Counted from the first letter of the stretch, positions 6,763 through 13,697 are shown. The stretch is DNA of 13,706 nucleotides from an uncultured Eubacteriales bacterium (GCA_900321265.1 ONVJ01000015.1:1-13706); one strand, 5' to 3'. Numbers and translations are program-made. Notes: generated by a model not told the origin, from the letters alone.

Positions 6763-8535
6763 ATGAAGACAGAAATGAAGAAAAGAACCGATCTGAAATT
6801 CCTCGCGAAAGCGCTCACTCTCGCGCTCGCGATTCTCATCGCCTTCGCATCCTGCGGGAGGACCGTTCCGCCGTCAGGCCCCGACACTACCGCAGGAGCG
6901 TCGACGACCGCTGCGCCCGATCCCTCCTTTGAGATATCGAAGGACTTCGTCATCGTCAGGCCCGACACCGACAACGACGAGGAGATCGAGGCGCTCAAGC
7001 TGCTCAACAGATGCGTAAAGTCTGCATACGGATACTCTCTTCCCTGCACGACCGACTTCGTGAAACCCGGCACAGAGATAAAGCCTGCCGAACACGAGAT
7101 CCTTATCGGCGGGACCAACCGGCCGGAATCGCAGTCGGTCGCCGAAGGACTTGAGGGACGCGACGGCGTCTGGCGTGTGCTTGACAACAACGTCATCGTC
7201 ATCGCCGGCGGAAGTCCCGCGGCGACACTCGAGGCGACGCTCGCATTCTGCAAGGAAGTATTCGGCTACGAGGAAGCTCCGGATGAAAGCGGCACCGTCC
7301 TCTCCGCAGGCCGACCGGCAAAGATAGCCCCCGGACAGTCGGGAGAGATCAGCGTCGCCTTCCCGCAGCACCTCCTCAACGGGACAGATCTTTGCGAATA
7401 CGTCATCGTCACCGAAAACACCGGCTCGGCGGTGACAAAGTTCGCGAACGCGATCCTCGAGGCGTGCGGACATCTGCCCGACGTCATCGCTCCCGCCGAC
7501 TACAGCGATGGTCCTGCCCTTTTTCTAGGATACACCCCCTGGGCGGAAGGACATGTCGACGAGCCCTTTGACGCCTATTCCTACTACGCGGTGGTCTCCG
7601 ACGTGTCAAAGGTCGCAGTCGACTGGAAATCCCCCGCCTCGGCGTCCGCCGTGCTCGCCGACTTCATCAAGGTGATCATACCGGGCGAGGAGTCGACCTC
7701 CGTCAGCTTCAGAAACGAAACGACGAGACTCTTTACCGTCACCGGAGAATACAATCTGCTCTCGCTTGCGTCGGTGGCGTCGCAGGAGCTCGCGCCAGGC
7801 ATCGTCTATACGAAAGTACTTTACAAGGATGGAAACGGCAACCCCGTCCGGGTCTACGCCGTAGCGATGGACAAAGGCGCCGGGCGTTTCTACGCCGGGC
7901 TTCCCGACGACAGCCCGACCGAGGTCTCGGGCAGGGTCCAGAACGTCATGAACCAGATCAAGGCCGCCGTCGCGAACGGCCGCAAGGTAGTCGCCGGATT
8001 CAACTCGGGCTTCTTCGACATGGGGGGGACCGGGCTCTCGCGGGGACTAGTGATCAAGGAGGGCGTCGTCGCCGCGGCGAACACCGAAAGGCCCTTCTTC
8101 GCGCAACTGAAAAGCGGAGAGCTTCTCATACTCCCCGCAGGTTCATATACCACTTATAAGGACAGCATCAACACGGCGCTTGCCGGGAACATCATACTCC
8201 TGAAGAACGGACTGATCAACAGTATCTCGCAGGGGACCGACATGGCAAAGACACGCCATCCGCGGACCGCGGTAGGCTTCAACTCCGAGAAAGGACAGGC
8301 CGTCGTGATCGAGGTCGACGGCAGACAGCCCTCGGTCTCGAACGGAGCCAGCTACCTCGATCTGATCTCTATCTTCCGGGATTTCGGCTGCACCGACATG
8401 ATCAACCTCGACGGAGGCGGATCGTCGACCGCGATTATCCGCAAGGCCGACGGGACCTACGAGCTGCAGAACAGCCCGTCGGACAAATCGATGCGCAGCG
8501 TTCAGGACTCGATATTCATCATACTGAACGACTGA
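6763..8535 (+). CDS. Lipoprotein with C-terminal phosphodiester glycosidase (NAGPA-like) domain
   Basis: A protein of 590 residues. A lipoprotein signal (basic start, hydrophobic run, then FASC with Cys31 as the likely lipidated residue) is followed by a Thr/Ala/Pro-rich linker. Two alpha/beta modules come next (about 50-180 and 195-320; EILIGGTNRPES, then ALFLGYTPWAEG), resembling the non-catalytic N-terminal domains found in many clostridial glycosidases. The last 260 residues carry the NAGPA signatures: FNSGFFDMGG, HPRTAVGF, VVIEVDGRQPSVSNGA and INLDGGGSST. Such domains cleave sugar-phosphate phosphodiesters in eukaryotes; bacterial members act on envelope or exopolysaccharide substrates that are mostly undefined. 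A second ATG at 6775 is possible. It lies 63 bases after the GH20 gene, a gap with only a weak GC hairpin and no clear terminator, so read-through from the operon is likely. Confidence 0.88.
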   Translation: MKTEMKKRTDLKFLAKALTLALAILIAFASCGRTVPPSGPDTTAGASTTAAPDPSFEISKDFVIVRPDTDNDEEIEALKLLNRCVKSAYGYSLPCTTDFVKPGTEIKPAEHEILIGGTNRPESQSVAEGLEGRDGVWRVLDNNVIVIAGGSPAATLEATLAFCKEVFGYEEAPDESGTVLSAGRPAKIAPGQSGEISVAFPQHLLNGTDLCEYVIVTENTGSAVTKFANAILEACGHLPDVIAPADYSDGPALFLGYTPWAEGHVDEPFDAYSYYAVVSDVSKVAVDWKSPASASAVLADFIKVIIPGEESTSVSFRNETTRLFTVTGEYNLLSLASVASQELAPGIVYTKVLYKDGNGNPVRVYAVAMDKGAGRFYAGLPDDSPTEVSGRVQNVMNQIKAAVANGRKVVAGFNSGFFDMGGTGLSRGLVIKEGVVAAANTERPFFAQLKSGELLILPAGSYTTYKDSINTALAGNIILLKNGLINSISQGTDMAKTRHPRTAVGFNSEKGQAVVIEVDGRQPSVSNGASYLDLISIFRDFGCTDMINLDGGGSSTAIIRKADGTYELQNSPSDKSMRSVQDSIFIILND

Positions 8536-8545
8536 TAACTCAGCG

Positions 8546-8578
8546 TGCCGCCCTGCGTCAGGCAAGACCGGGGCGGCA
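8546..8578. terminator. Hairpin between convergent operons, possible bidirectional terminator
   Basis: TGCCGCCC (8546-8553) pairs with GGGCGGCA (8571-8578), 8 bp, with a 17-base loop that contains the stop codon of the minus-strand acyltransferase gene. It starts 10 bases after the stop of the lipoprotein gene. The following plus-strand bases are only moderately T-rich (TTCCCTTCCC), so termination efficiency is doubtful. Confidence 0.45.
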
Positions 8579-9829
8579 TTCCCTTCCCTCAGCCCTCCGC
8601 CAGGCGAAATAGAGCTCCTCGGTGGCGAGCGCCATCTTGGTCACCGAGAAATCCTTCCCGTGCGGATAGACATACCAGGTGTCCTCAAGGGTGTTGAGAT
8701 CGACGCAGTCGCGGCCGCAGCCGAGGTAGTCGTACTCGATGTGGCAGGAATAGAGCGAAGGCACGCTCTTCTTCATCTCGAAGGGATCGCCGTCGGTGTC
8801 GGTGCCCCATACGCGGAAACCGTTCATGTCGTGGATCATCTTTCCGGTGCCCAGGCGAATGAACTTCTTCGCGTTGGGAAGGGTGTCGACGTCGACTGTG
8901 AGCTCGCCTGAGGAATATGTCCCGGCCTCGATCTCACGCCTTACGCACTCCCTCTCCCACTCGTACCAGTCGGGGATGTGCGAGAATTCGGTCACGCCAT
9001 CGTCTGCCGAAAGCTCGCCGAGCTCAGACATAGTCCATTTCTTTCCACAGGCGCGGCAGAAGAGTTTCGTCCCCTCCGACGCGGTCTCATACTCCTTCCC
9101 GCAGGCCGGGCATTTGTAGAGGACCCTGTGCAGGCCCTCGGCTCTGCCCTCGTAGGGAGTCTTAATCCCTCTCTCCTTCTGCCAGGCGAAATCGTCATAC
9201 TGAAACGCCTCCACCAGACGTGCGTTTATCTCGTCCGCGGAGGCCTTTTTCACCTCTTCCGCGGTATACTGGAGAGTCATCTCGGCCTCGGTCGGGCGGA
9301 CTCCCCTGTCGTGCAGGTTCCAGAAGGGGGAGTTTACGTGGTGTCCGTGGCAGACGAGGGTGACGACCGGGACTCCCAGCATCCGGCAGCAGGCGCCGAG
9401 CGATTCGGGCAGGACGGCCGTCGTCCCGCAGAGCGAGTATCTCGCCTCGGGGTAGACGACGAGGACGTTCTTCGCGTCGAGCGATCTTTTCATATGGCGG
9501 AGCAGCAGGACGTCGGAGGTGAACTTCCGCTTGCATATGCAGCCGACGTTCCGAAGAAGCCATTCGCGGCCGATGAAGCCGTCGATCGCGACGATATAGT
9601 TTGCCCTCGAGGGCCAGATCGCCGCCGTGGCGACCTTGAAGTCGAGGAAGGCGTTGTGGTTGCAGAGGAGAATATAGGGGGGCTTGAGCCCCTCGACTCC
9701 CTTTTTGGTTATCACCGCGCCGTGTTTTTTCACGTCGGGCATGCTGAGCATATAGGTCAGAGGCCTGAGGAACCATCTCGTTGAGATGGGCTTTTTTGTC
9801 ATATCGAAGCGCTCGAATGGCTTTTTCAT
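8558..9829 (-). CDS. PlsC-like acyltransferase with zinc ribbon
   Basis: From the ATG at 9829-9827 the protein is 423 residues. It carries the lysophospholipid acyltransferase hallmarks: an HX4D motif (NHNAFLD, His58 and Asp63) and a substrate-binding YPEAR (126-130) in place of FPEGTR. A zinc ribbon follows, with Cys240, Cys243, Cys258 and Cys261 (CPACG and CRACG), then a C-terminal domain of about 150 residues with DWYEWERECVRREIE and a beta-rich end. PlsC enzymes transfer an acyl chain to lysophosphatidic acid at the membrane. This version is much longer than PlsC itself (about 245 residues), so the acceptor may differ. The frame is open to 9895, but AGGA lies 8 bases before 9829 and this ATG overlaps the reverse transcriptase stop as ATGA, making a two-gene operon. 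I recall similar acyltransferase-ribbon proteins in Firmicutes as independent genes. Confidence 0.83.
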   Translation of the reverse strand: MKKPFERFDMTKKPISTRWFLRPLTYMLSMPDVKKHGAVITKKGVEGLKPPYILLCNHNAFLDFKVATAAIWPSRANYIVAIDGFIGREWLLRNVGCICKRKFTSDVLLLRHMKRSLDAKNVLVVYPEARYSLCGTTAVLPESLGACCRMLGVPVVTLVCHGHHVNSPFWNLHDRGVRPTEAEMTLQYTAEEVKKASADEINARLVEAFQYDDFAWQKERGIKTPYEGRAEGLHRVLYKCPACGKEYETASEGTKLFCRACGKKWTMSELGELSADDGVTEFSHIPDWYEWERECVRREIEAGTYSSGELTVDVDTLPNAKKFIRLGTGKMIHDMNGFRVWGTDTDGDPFEMKKSVPSLYSCHIEYDYLGCGRDCVDLNTLEDTWYVYPHGKDFSVTKMALATEELYFAWRRAEGRECRPGLA

Positions 9830-11055
9830 ACTCTTTTTCCTGTTTCTCCGTTTTTGAATCTGTAATAGCTGTTTACGAGGTTTGCGTATCCCCACTCCCT
9901 GAGCTGAGCGGCGGTGAACGAGTATCTCGCAGTCGACCAGCGCCCGCAGGCGACGAATCTCGCGCAGTCCCTTATGTACCCGTCAAGCTCCTTCAGCGTC
10001 GCGTCGGTGTTAATCAGGGGAAAATACCATCTGCACCAGGTGATCTCGCTGTGCACCGGGTTGTCGAAGAGCTTTCTTCTGCAGAATCTGAAAAAGGTCC
10101 TCACCGCCCTCTCGGCGGTCGCGCCCTTTCTCTCCTTCCACCTCAGGATCGCCTTTGCCTTCCGTTTCATCTTCTTCTTCAGCTTCTCCGCGGCGGTGCG
10201 GGAGATGTCGACCGTCCTTCCGTCGGATCTGAAACCGAGGAACTCCCAGGGCTCTCCCGGGGAGGTCCGCCTCTCCTTCGACTCGTTGACCGAAAGGCCG
10301 AGGACGTGTATCGCGTTCTTTATTTCGGCCTCGTACTCCGCGATCTTCTCCGCGCTCCCGGCAAAGACGATTATATCGTCGGAGTAGCGGGCGTAGGGGA
10401 TGCCGCGCTCGGCGAAGGATCGATCGAGATCCGCGAGGAAGAGATCGGCCATGAAGGCGGAGGTGGGCGCGCCGGCCATGATCCCCTTCTTCATCACGAC
10501 CTCCTCCCCCTCCCTTTCGGCATAAGGATCGAGGAGCATCGACTTCAGAAAGGCGAGCAGGCGCCCGTCCTTTTCGGAGAGCACCGACTCAAGCATCGGG
10601 ATGATGAGCCCGGGGGACACCGAGTTGAAATAGTCGCTGATATCTGTGTTGTATGAGTACATCGAGCCGATGCCGTCGGTCGACATCAGCCTGTGCATCG
10701 CCTGCTTTACACCGGTGTCTCTCCTGAAGGAGTAGAGATTGTCGGAAAAGATGAAGTCGTATCCGCCGAGGAGCCAGGTGATGAGCTTGAGCAGGTTGTT
10801 CCCGGCCTCGGGGAAGGTGAAGACGGTGCGCTTTTTGCTGCTTCCCTTTTTGTTGAGGACGGTGACCGAAGGATGCGGAAAAGGACCGCCCGAGCGAACC
10901 AGCGCGGCGGGGCCGAGATATTCTCTGTCGAGGATAAAGGCGGAAAGCGCCTCCTCCTCGCGGCGGGTCATATGCCCGCCCTCCTTCTTATACCTGAAAA
11001 AGCTGTCCCAGACCTCCGGGTCGGAAAGCTTTTCGACTATGTCTTTTTCGGCCAT
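9826..11055 (-). CDS. Stand-alone reverse transcriptase (RVT_1), class uncertain
   Basis: A protein of 409 residues. The polymerase motifs are in order: KKRTVFTFPE (74-83), an RT2-like DNLYSFRRDTGVKQAM (105-120), motif A DISDYFNSV with Asp138, motif B GIMAGAPTSAF (191-201), and motif C YSDD with Asp226 and Asp227. GLSVNESKERR and WEFLGF follow as the RT6/RT7 region. The last 130 residues are basic and helical (thumb-like), ending with an aromatic-rich segment. There is no HNH, X/maturase or protease domain. It lacks the retron marks (NAXXH, VTG) and the SQ motif B of diversity-generating retroelements. That leaves an uncharacterised or UG/Abi-like bacterial RT as the best label. ATG 11055 has AGGA only 2 bases upstream. 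An internal ATG at 10971 has AAGGAGG 8 bases upstream, but that stretch also encodes residues that look conserved. Codon use resembles the neighbours, so it is not recently acquired. It is coupled to the acyltransferase. Confidence 0.87.
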   Translation of the reverse strand: MAEKDIVEKLSDPEVWDSFFRYKKEGGHMTRREEEALSAFILDREYLGPAALVRSGGPFPHPSVTVLNKKGSSKKRTVFTFPEAGNNLLKLITWLLGGYDFIFSDNLYSFRRDTGVKQAMHRLMSTDGIGSMYSYNTDISDYFNSVSPGLIIPMLESVLSEKDGRLLAFLKSMLLDPYAEREGEEVVMKKGIMAGAPTSAFMADLFLADLDRSFAERGIPYARYSDDIIVFAGSAEKIAEYEAEIKNAIHVLGLSVNESKERRTSPGEPWEFLGFRSDGRTVDISRTAAEKLKKKMKRKAKAILRWKERKGATAERAVRTFFRFCRRKLFDNPVHSEITWCRWYFPLINTDATLKELDGYIRDCARFVACGRWSTARYSFTAAQLREWGYANLVNSYYRFKNGETGKRV

Positions 11056-11112
11056 GGTCCTGTTTTCTTTTTCTTTTTCACGGCCGTGCCGCGTGATGAG
11101 GACAAAAAGCGA

Positions 11113-11168
11113 CCGATCCGCCTCTTCCCTGAATATCCGGCAGAGGCCGGGGAATGACGGCGGATCGG
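11113..11168. repeat. Long nested inverted repeat 58 bases upstream of the RT start
   Basis: CCGATCCGCC (11113-11122) is perfectly complementary to GGCGGATCGG (11159-11168). Inside the 36-base interval, TTCC (11125-11128) can pair with GGAA (11151-11154), and CCGGC (11137-11141) with GCCGG (11146-11150) around an AGAG loop. The three nested stems would make one extended hairpin with small internal loops in either transcript. Confidence 0.7.
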
Positions 11169-11231
11169 ATCCTCCGGAAGACCGGAGACGGTGCGCCGCC
11201 GGCGGAGTAAAGCGGAGGAAAAAACTTTAAA

Positions 11232-11247
11232 ATGATAAGTTTATCAT
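11232..11247 (-). promoter_or_regulatory. AT-rich dyad, possible RT promoter/operator or weak terminator
   Basis: ATGATAA and TTATCAT form a 7-bp perfect dyad separated by GT. On the minus strand a TATGAT box (11248-11243) overlaps it and could be a -10 element for the RT operon, but no good -35 is present at 16-18 bases. Alternatively, the minus-strand run TTTAAAGTTTTTT directly after the dyad would fit a weak intrinsic terminator for the upstream RNA. The sequence does not decide between these. Confidence 0.4.
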
Positions 11248-11377
11248 ACGGGGCGGCACACCGGACGGCCGCCCGCAGGGCCGCCAAAGGCGATTGTCCG
11301 GCGCTTTGCCCGTCGCGGGCATCCGGTTTTACGGATATTCCCCTCCGCTTTACGCCGCGGGCGGCGCGGAAGACGGG

Positions 11378-11908
11378 TCAGAGAGCAGATTTGATCCTGT
11401 CGGCGACGTAGTCCTCGCGGTTCTCGCACTGCTCGTAGAAGCGGAGCACCTTTATGCCGCGGTCGGAGCAGATCTTCTCTGTCGCCTTGTTGGGCAGTCC
11501 GCGGTAGGTCTTCGTCGTGACGAGCTGAACGGCGAGCTTGTACTGTCCGCCGCTCGAGAGCATGAAGCTCACCGGCTTGCACTTAGGGTGCGCGGTCGGG
11601 TCGAGCACAGAAGCGGAGAGCTCGGTCTCAAGGGTATACTCGGGGAAGTATTTCGCGAATATGTCCTTGAAATAGGCGACCCATTCGTCGTGAGTCTTCG
11701 TAGAGATGCCGAAGATCTCGTAATGACCGTCCTCGTCGGGCTCGTACTGGTGTGCGAGAACGTCGGCGGAAGGTCTGTACTCCTGCTTGGGAGCGGGCTC
11801 GGAAGCTGCCGGCTTCGGAGCGGAGGCCGGTTCCTTCTTCTTTTCCTCGGCGGCTTCCTTGATCACGTCGTTGAGGAATTTTTTAAACAGGCTTTCGAAT
11901 GAAGGCAT
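11378..11908 (-). CDS. Hypothetical protein with disordered linker and possible degenerate nuclease-like C-terminal domain
   Basis: A protein of 176 residues that I cannot assign to a named family. A short N-terminal helix (MPSFESLFKKFLNDVIKEA) is followed by a low-complexity Lys/Glu then Ala/Pro/Ser linker (about 20-45). A compact C-terminal domain ends with KPVSFMLSSGGQYKLAVQLV, a conserved-looking TKTYRG, then GIKVLRFYEQCENREDYV and a final helix. The strand-strand-helix order and the GIKVLRFY strand recall PD-(D/E)XK endonuclease-like folds, but the expected Asp and Glu/Lys residues are not clearly in place, so a non-catalytic relative is as likely. The start is firm: AAAGGAG lies 8 bases upstream of ATG 11908. 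It has its own consensus promoter and a leader of about 130 bases, so it is probably well expressed. Confidence 0.65.
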   Translation of the reverse strand: MPSFESLFKKFLNDVIKEAAEEKKKEPASAPKPAASEPAPKQEYRPSADVLAHQYEPDEDGHYEIFGISTKTHDEWVAYFKDIFAKYFPEYTLETELSASVLDPTAHPKCKPVSFMLSSGGQYKLAVQLVTTKTYRGLPNKATEKICSDRGIKVLRFYEQCENREDYVADRIKSAL

Positions 11909-12041
11909 GGGATATACTCCTTTCAGTTTTTGAGGGGCGGGGCTGACGCCGGGTCAGCCGCACCAGGACTGCCGGAGCCGGCCGATACCTGACCGTTTCT
12001 GCCCGGAGCCGTCCTGAAAAAATGCATAATATGCAATTGTA
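11909..12041 (-). promoter_or_regulatory. Structured 5' leader of the hypothetical gene
   Basis: The predicted transcript starts near 12041 and has about 130 untranslated bases. They hold a 7-bp hairpin (GGCTGAC 11941-11947 with GTCAGCC 11953-11959), a distal 5-bp pairing AGGAC (11965-11969) with GTCCT (12011-12015), and two near-identical direct repeats, CTGCCGGAGCCG at 11969-11980 and CTGCCCGGAGCCG at 11999-12011. No known riboswitch or T-box class is recognised. It may be a cis-regulatory RNA. Confidence 0.4.
12023..12035. promoter_or_regulatory. Palindrome just downstream of the consensus promoter, possible operator
   Basis: TGCAT and ATGCA flank three bases (AAT), a perfect 5-bp dyad about 6-18 bases downstream of the predicted transcription start of the hypothetical gene. 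This is a typical position for a repressor site. The regulator is unknown. Confidence 0.35.
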
Positions 12042-12047
12042 TAAAAA

Positions 12048-12076
12048 ATTATAGCATATGTATTTATGATTGTCAA
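12048..12076 (-). promoter_or_regulatory. Perfect consensus sigma-A promoter with extended -10
   Basis: On the minus strand TTGACA (12076-12071), a spacer of exactly 17 bases and TATAAT (12053-12048) match the consensus at all twelve positions; TGC before TATAAT adds an extended -10. It drives the 176-residue hypothetical protein. Confidence 0.9.
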
Positions 12077-12126
12077 CTGTTTTTATAATCTGACGGACTG
12101 TCGGAGCATCCCGGGGCTTTGAGGCG

Positions 12127-13491
12127 TCAGCCTCTGACGAAGCCTTCAACGGCTTTGCCGTCGGCGTCGGGCAGGTCGACTCCGAGGAGCGCGGCGTATG
12201 TCGGCGCCTCGTCAACGATCTCGCACCTTTCGGCAAAGAATCCTTCGGTGATATCCGGACCCTTGGCCAGAAATACCGGCTGCGGGCCGAACTCGGGCAT
12301 GTATCCGTGTGTCGCCCTGCCGAATCTGAAGTCTGAGAGGTCCATCGGCGGGACGAGCGGGCGCTTGCAGCTGTCTGAGAAGGAGGTGTATCCGTCGGAT
12401 TCGACCACCCAGGTGAAATCCCCGTCAAGATGCCATTTCTCCTTCACTTCCTCCTTCGTCAGCACCTGACCGATGCCGTATATGCCCTCGTCGCAGAGCT
12501 TCCGGAGGAGTTCGTACACCCTGTCCGCGGTCTCTTTGTCGCCGGGATCCTTCAGATAGATGAGCGACGACATCGCGTTCGAGAAGCTGTACGCCTTCCA
12601 GTTCTTCACCTTTCCCCTCTCGTCGGTCTCGATGAAGCCCGCCTCCTTCAGGTAGACGTTGAGCTTGACCGTCCTGACGATCTGGCGCTGTCCGTGATCC
12701 GAGGTGAGGACGAAGTTCGTGTCGTCCAGGACTCCGGCCGCCTCAAGCGCCTCTCCGAGCTGACCTATCTCCTCGTCGACGATGTCAAGGGCGGAGATAA
12801 CGGCGGATGAGAAGACGCCGGTGACGTGGCGCTGATGGTCGATGTTGCCGTTGTGGACGAACATTACCTCAGGCGCGTATTCCCTTATTATGTCGGCGGC
12901 GCAGGAGATCATGAAATCATCGATCTCGGGGAAGACGCAGAAATTCGTCCTTCCGGTGAGGACGTAGGTGGGAGCGAGCTTTCCCGCGTTCTTCTCGATG
13001 ATGTCGAGCATCTCGGGGGATGAGCCCATCTTCGCGAATCCGGTGCGGAGCGTCTGACCCTTGTCGGGGAGCCAGTATTCGTCGATCAGGTAATCGACGT
13101 AAGGGTGGTTGCCGGTGACCGGCCAGAAGACCGATCCGGTGGTGTAGCCCGCCTTCTTGGCGGCGGTGAGGACGTCGGGCACCTTAACGGCGCATCTGTC
13201 CCACTGCCAGGTGTCGTTCTTCGAATCGGTGGTGAACCTGTAGTTACTGATGACGCCGTGCTTTTCGGGCCAGGCGCCGGTGATCATCGAGGTGTGAGCG
13301 GGATACGTGACCGACGGATATACGGTGTGCACCTTCTTTACCTCGGCTCCGCCGGCGATGTATTTCTGGAAATTGGGTTTCCTTCTCAGGATATCGACGT
13401 CCTCCGATACGAGAGCGTCGACCGAAAAGACCAGGAGTCTCTTCTTGTTCGTCTTCACGGCTTCGGGCTGTTTTGAAAATGCGGCTGCCAT
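12127..13491 (-). CDS. Type I phosphodiesterase / nucleotide pyrophosphatase-like (alkaline phosphatase superfamily)
   Basis: A protein of 454 residues with the two-metal active site of the NPP branch: Asp25 in FSVDAL, nucleophile Thr62 in PSVTYPAHTSMITG, Asp218 and His222 in NIDHQRH, Asp265 and His266 in TSDHGQR, and His395 in ATHGYMPE. These enzymes hydrolyse phosphodiester or pyrophosphate bonds in nucleotides or lipid head groups through a covalent phospho-threonine. There is no signal peptide; the N-terminus is a short polar segment before the first strand, so it should be cytoplasmic, unlike secreted NPPs. ATG 13491 has AAAGGA 7 bases upstream. It has its own promoter with a leader of about 90 bases. 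It is separated from the next minus-strand gene by 218 bases that hold that gene's promoter and leader, and no strong terminator follows its stop. Confidence 0.9.
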   Translation of the reverse strand: MAAAFSKQPEAVKTNKKRLLVFSVDALVSEDVDILRRKPNFQKYIAGGAEVKKVHTVYPSVTYPAHTSMITGAWPEKHGVISNYRFTTDSKNDTWQWDRCAVKVPDVLTAAKKAGYTTGSVFWPVTGNHPYVDYLIDEYWLPDKGQTLRTGFAKMGSSPEMLDIIEKNAGKLAPTYVLTGRTNFCVFPEIDDFMISCAADIIREYAPEVMFVHNGNIDHQRHVTGVFSSAVISALDIVDEEIGQLGEALEAAGVLDDTNFVLTSDHGQRQIVRTVKLNVYLKEAGFIETDERGKVKNWKAYSFSNAMSSLIYLKDPGDKETADRVYELLRKLCDEGIYGIGQVLTKEEVKEKWHLDGDFTWVVESDGYTSFSDSCKRPLVPPMDLSDFRFGRATHGYMPEFGPQPVFLAKGPDITEGFFAERCEIVDEAPTYAALLGVDLPDADGKAVEGFVRG

Positions 13492-13589
13492 GTTTGATTC
13501 CTTTCATTTATTAAAAAAATATATTGCAAGACCGGTGTTCCCCTCCGCGGAGGCCGCACCTGGCCCGGGAAAGGAAAAGATATTATAAT

Positions 13590-13618
13590 ATTATACCTTT
13601 TCTTTTCTCTCATTTCAA
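13590..13618 (-). promoter_or_regulatory. Sigma-A promoter of the phosphodiesterase gene
   Basis: On the minus strand TTGAAA (13618-13613), a 17-base spacer and TATAAT (13595-13590) match 11 of 12 consensus positions. Transcription should begin near 13583. The leader contains a perfect palindrome CCTCCGCGGAGG (13542-13553), which could form a hairpin or serve as an operator. Confidence 0.82.
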
Positions 13619-13669
13619 TCGGAAAAAGAGGAAACATGGCCCGGGGAGGAGCTTTTTCGTGTAATTACA

Positions 13670-13697
13670 TTGTTTTTTCGGAAAAAAATGATATAAT
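13670..13697 (+). promoter_or_regulatory. Possible outward promoter at the right edge
   Basis: A perfect TATAAT (13692-13697) is preceded, 16 bases away, by TTGTTT (13670-13675), a half-matched -35. It would read rightward out of the window and make a divergent promoter pair with the phosphodiesterase gene. The stretch 13500-13706 is otherwise AT-rich intergenic DNA without a convincing gene. Confidence 0.4.

Larger units (their letters stand above)
11056..11377 (-). other. Gene-free 322-base region dense in inverted repeats, candidate structured RNA upstream of the RT
   Basis: No convincing coding frame lies here. On the plus strand, from left to right, there is: a 10-bp nested hairpin (11113-11168); a branched element closed by TCCTCCG (11170-11176) with CGGAGGA (11213-11219), containing ACCG-GAGA-CGGT (11181-11192) and CCGCC/GGCGG (11196-11205); an AT dyad (11232-11247); a hairpin closed by CCGGAC (11261-11266) with GTCCGG (11296-11301), holding GCCC-GCA-GGGC and CGCC-AAA-GGCG; GCCCG-TCG-CGGGC (11308-11320); ATCCG/CGGAT (11321-11336); and CGCCGC/GCGGCG (11353-11366). 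Part may be the 3' untranslated region of the upstream gene. The density suggests a folded RNA. The strand of transcription is presumed, not shown. Confidence 0.45.

Noticed and set aside
9781..10656. Long open frame (291 codons) on the plus strand opposite the RT
   Set aside because: It is an antisense shadow produced by GC-rich codon bias; its translation lacks recognisable domains, whereas the minus strand carries clear RT motifs.
9826..11377. Retron, diversity-generating retroelement or group II intron
   Set aside because: The RT lacks the retron NAXXH/VTG marks, the DGR SQ motif and a maturase or HNH domain. No template/variable repeat pair and no intron boundary or domain V-like hairpin was found next to it.
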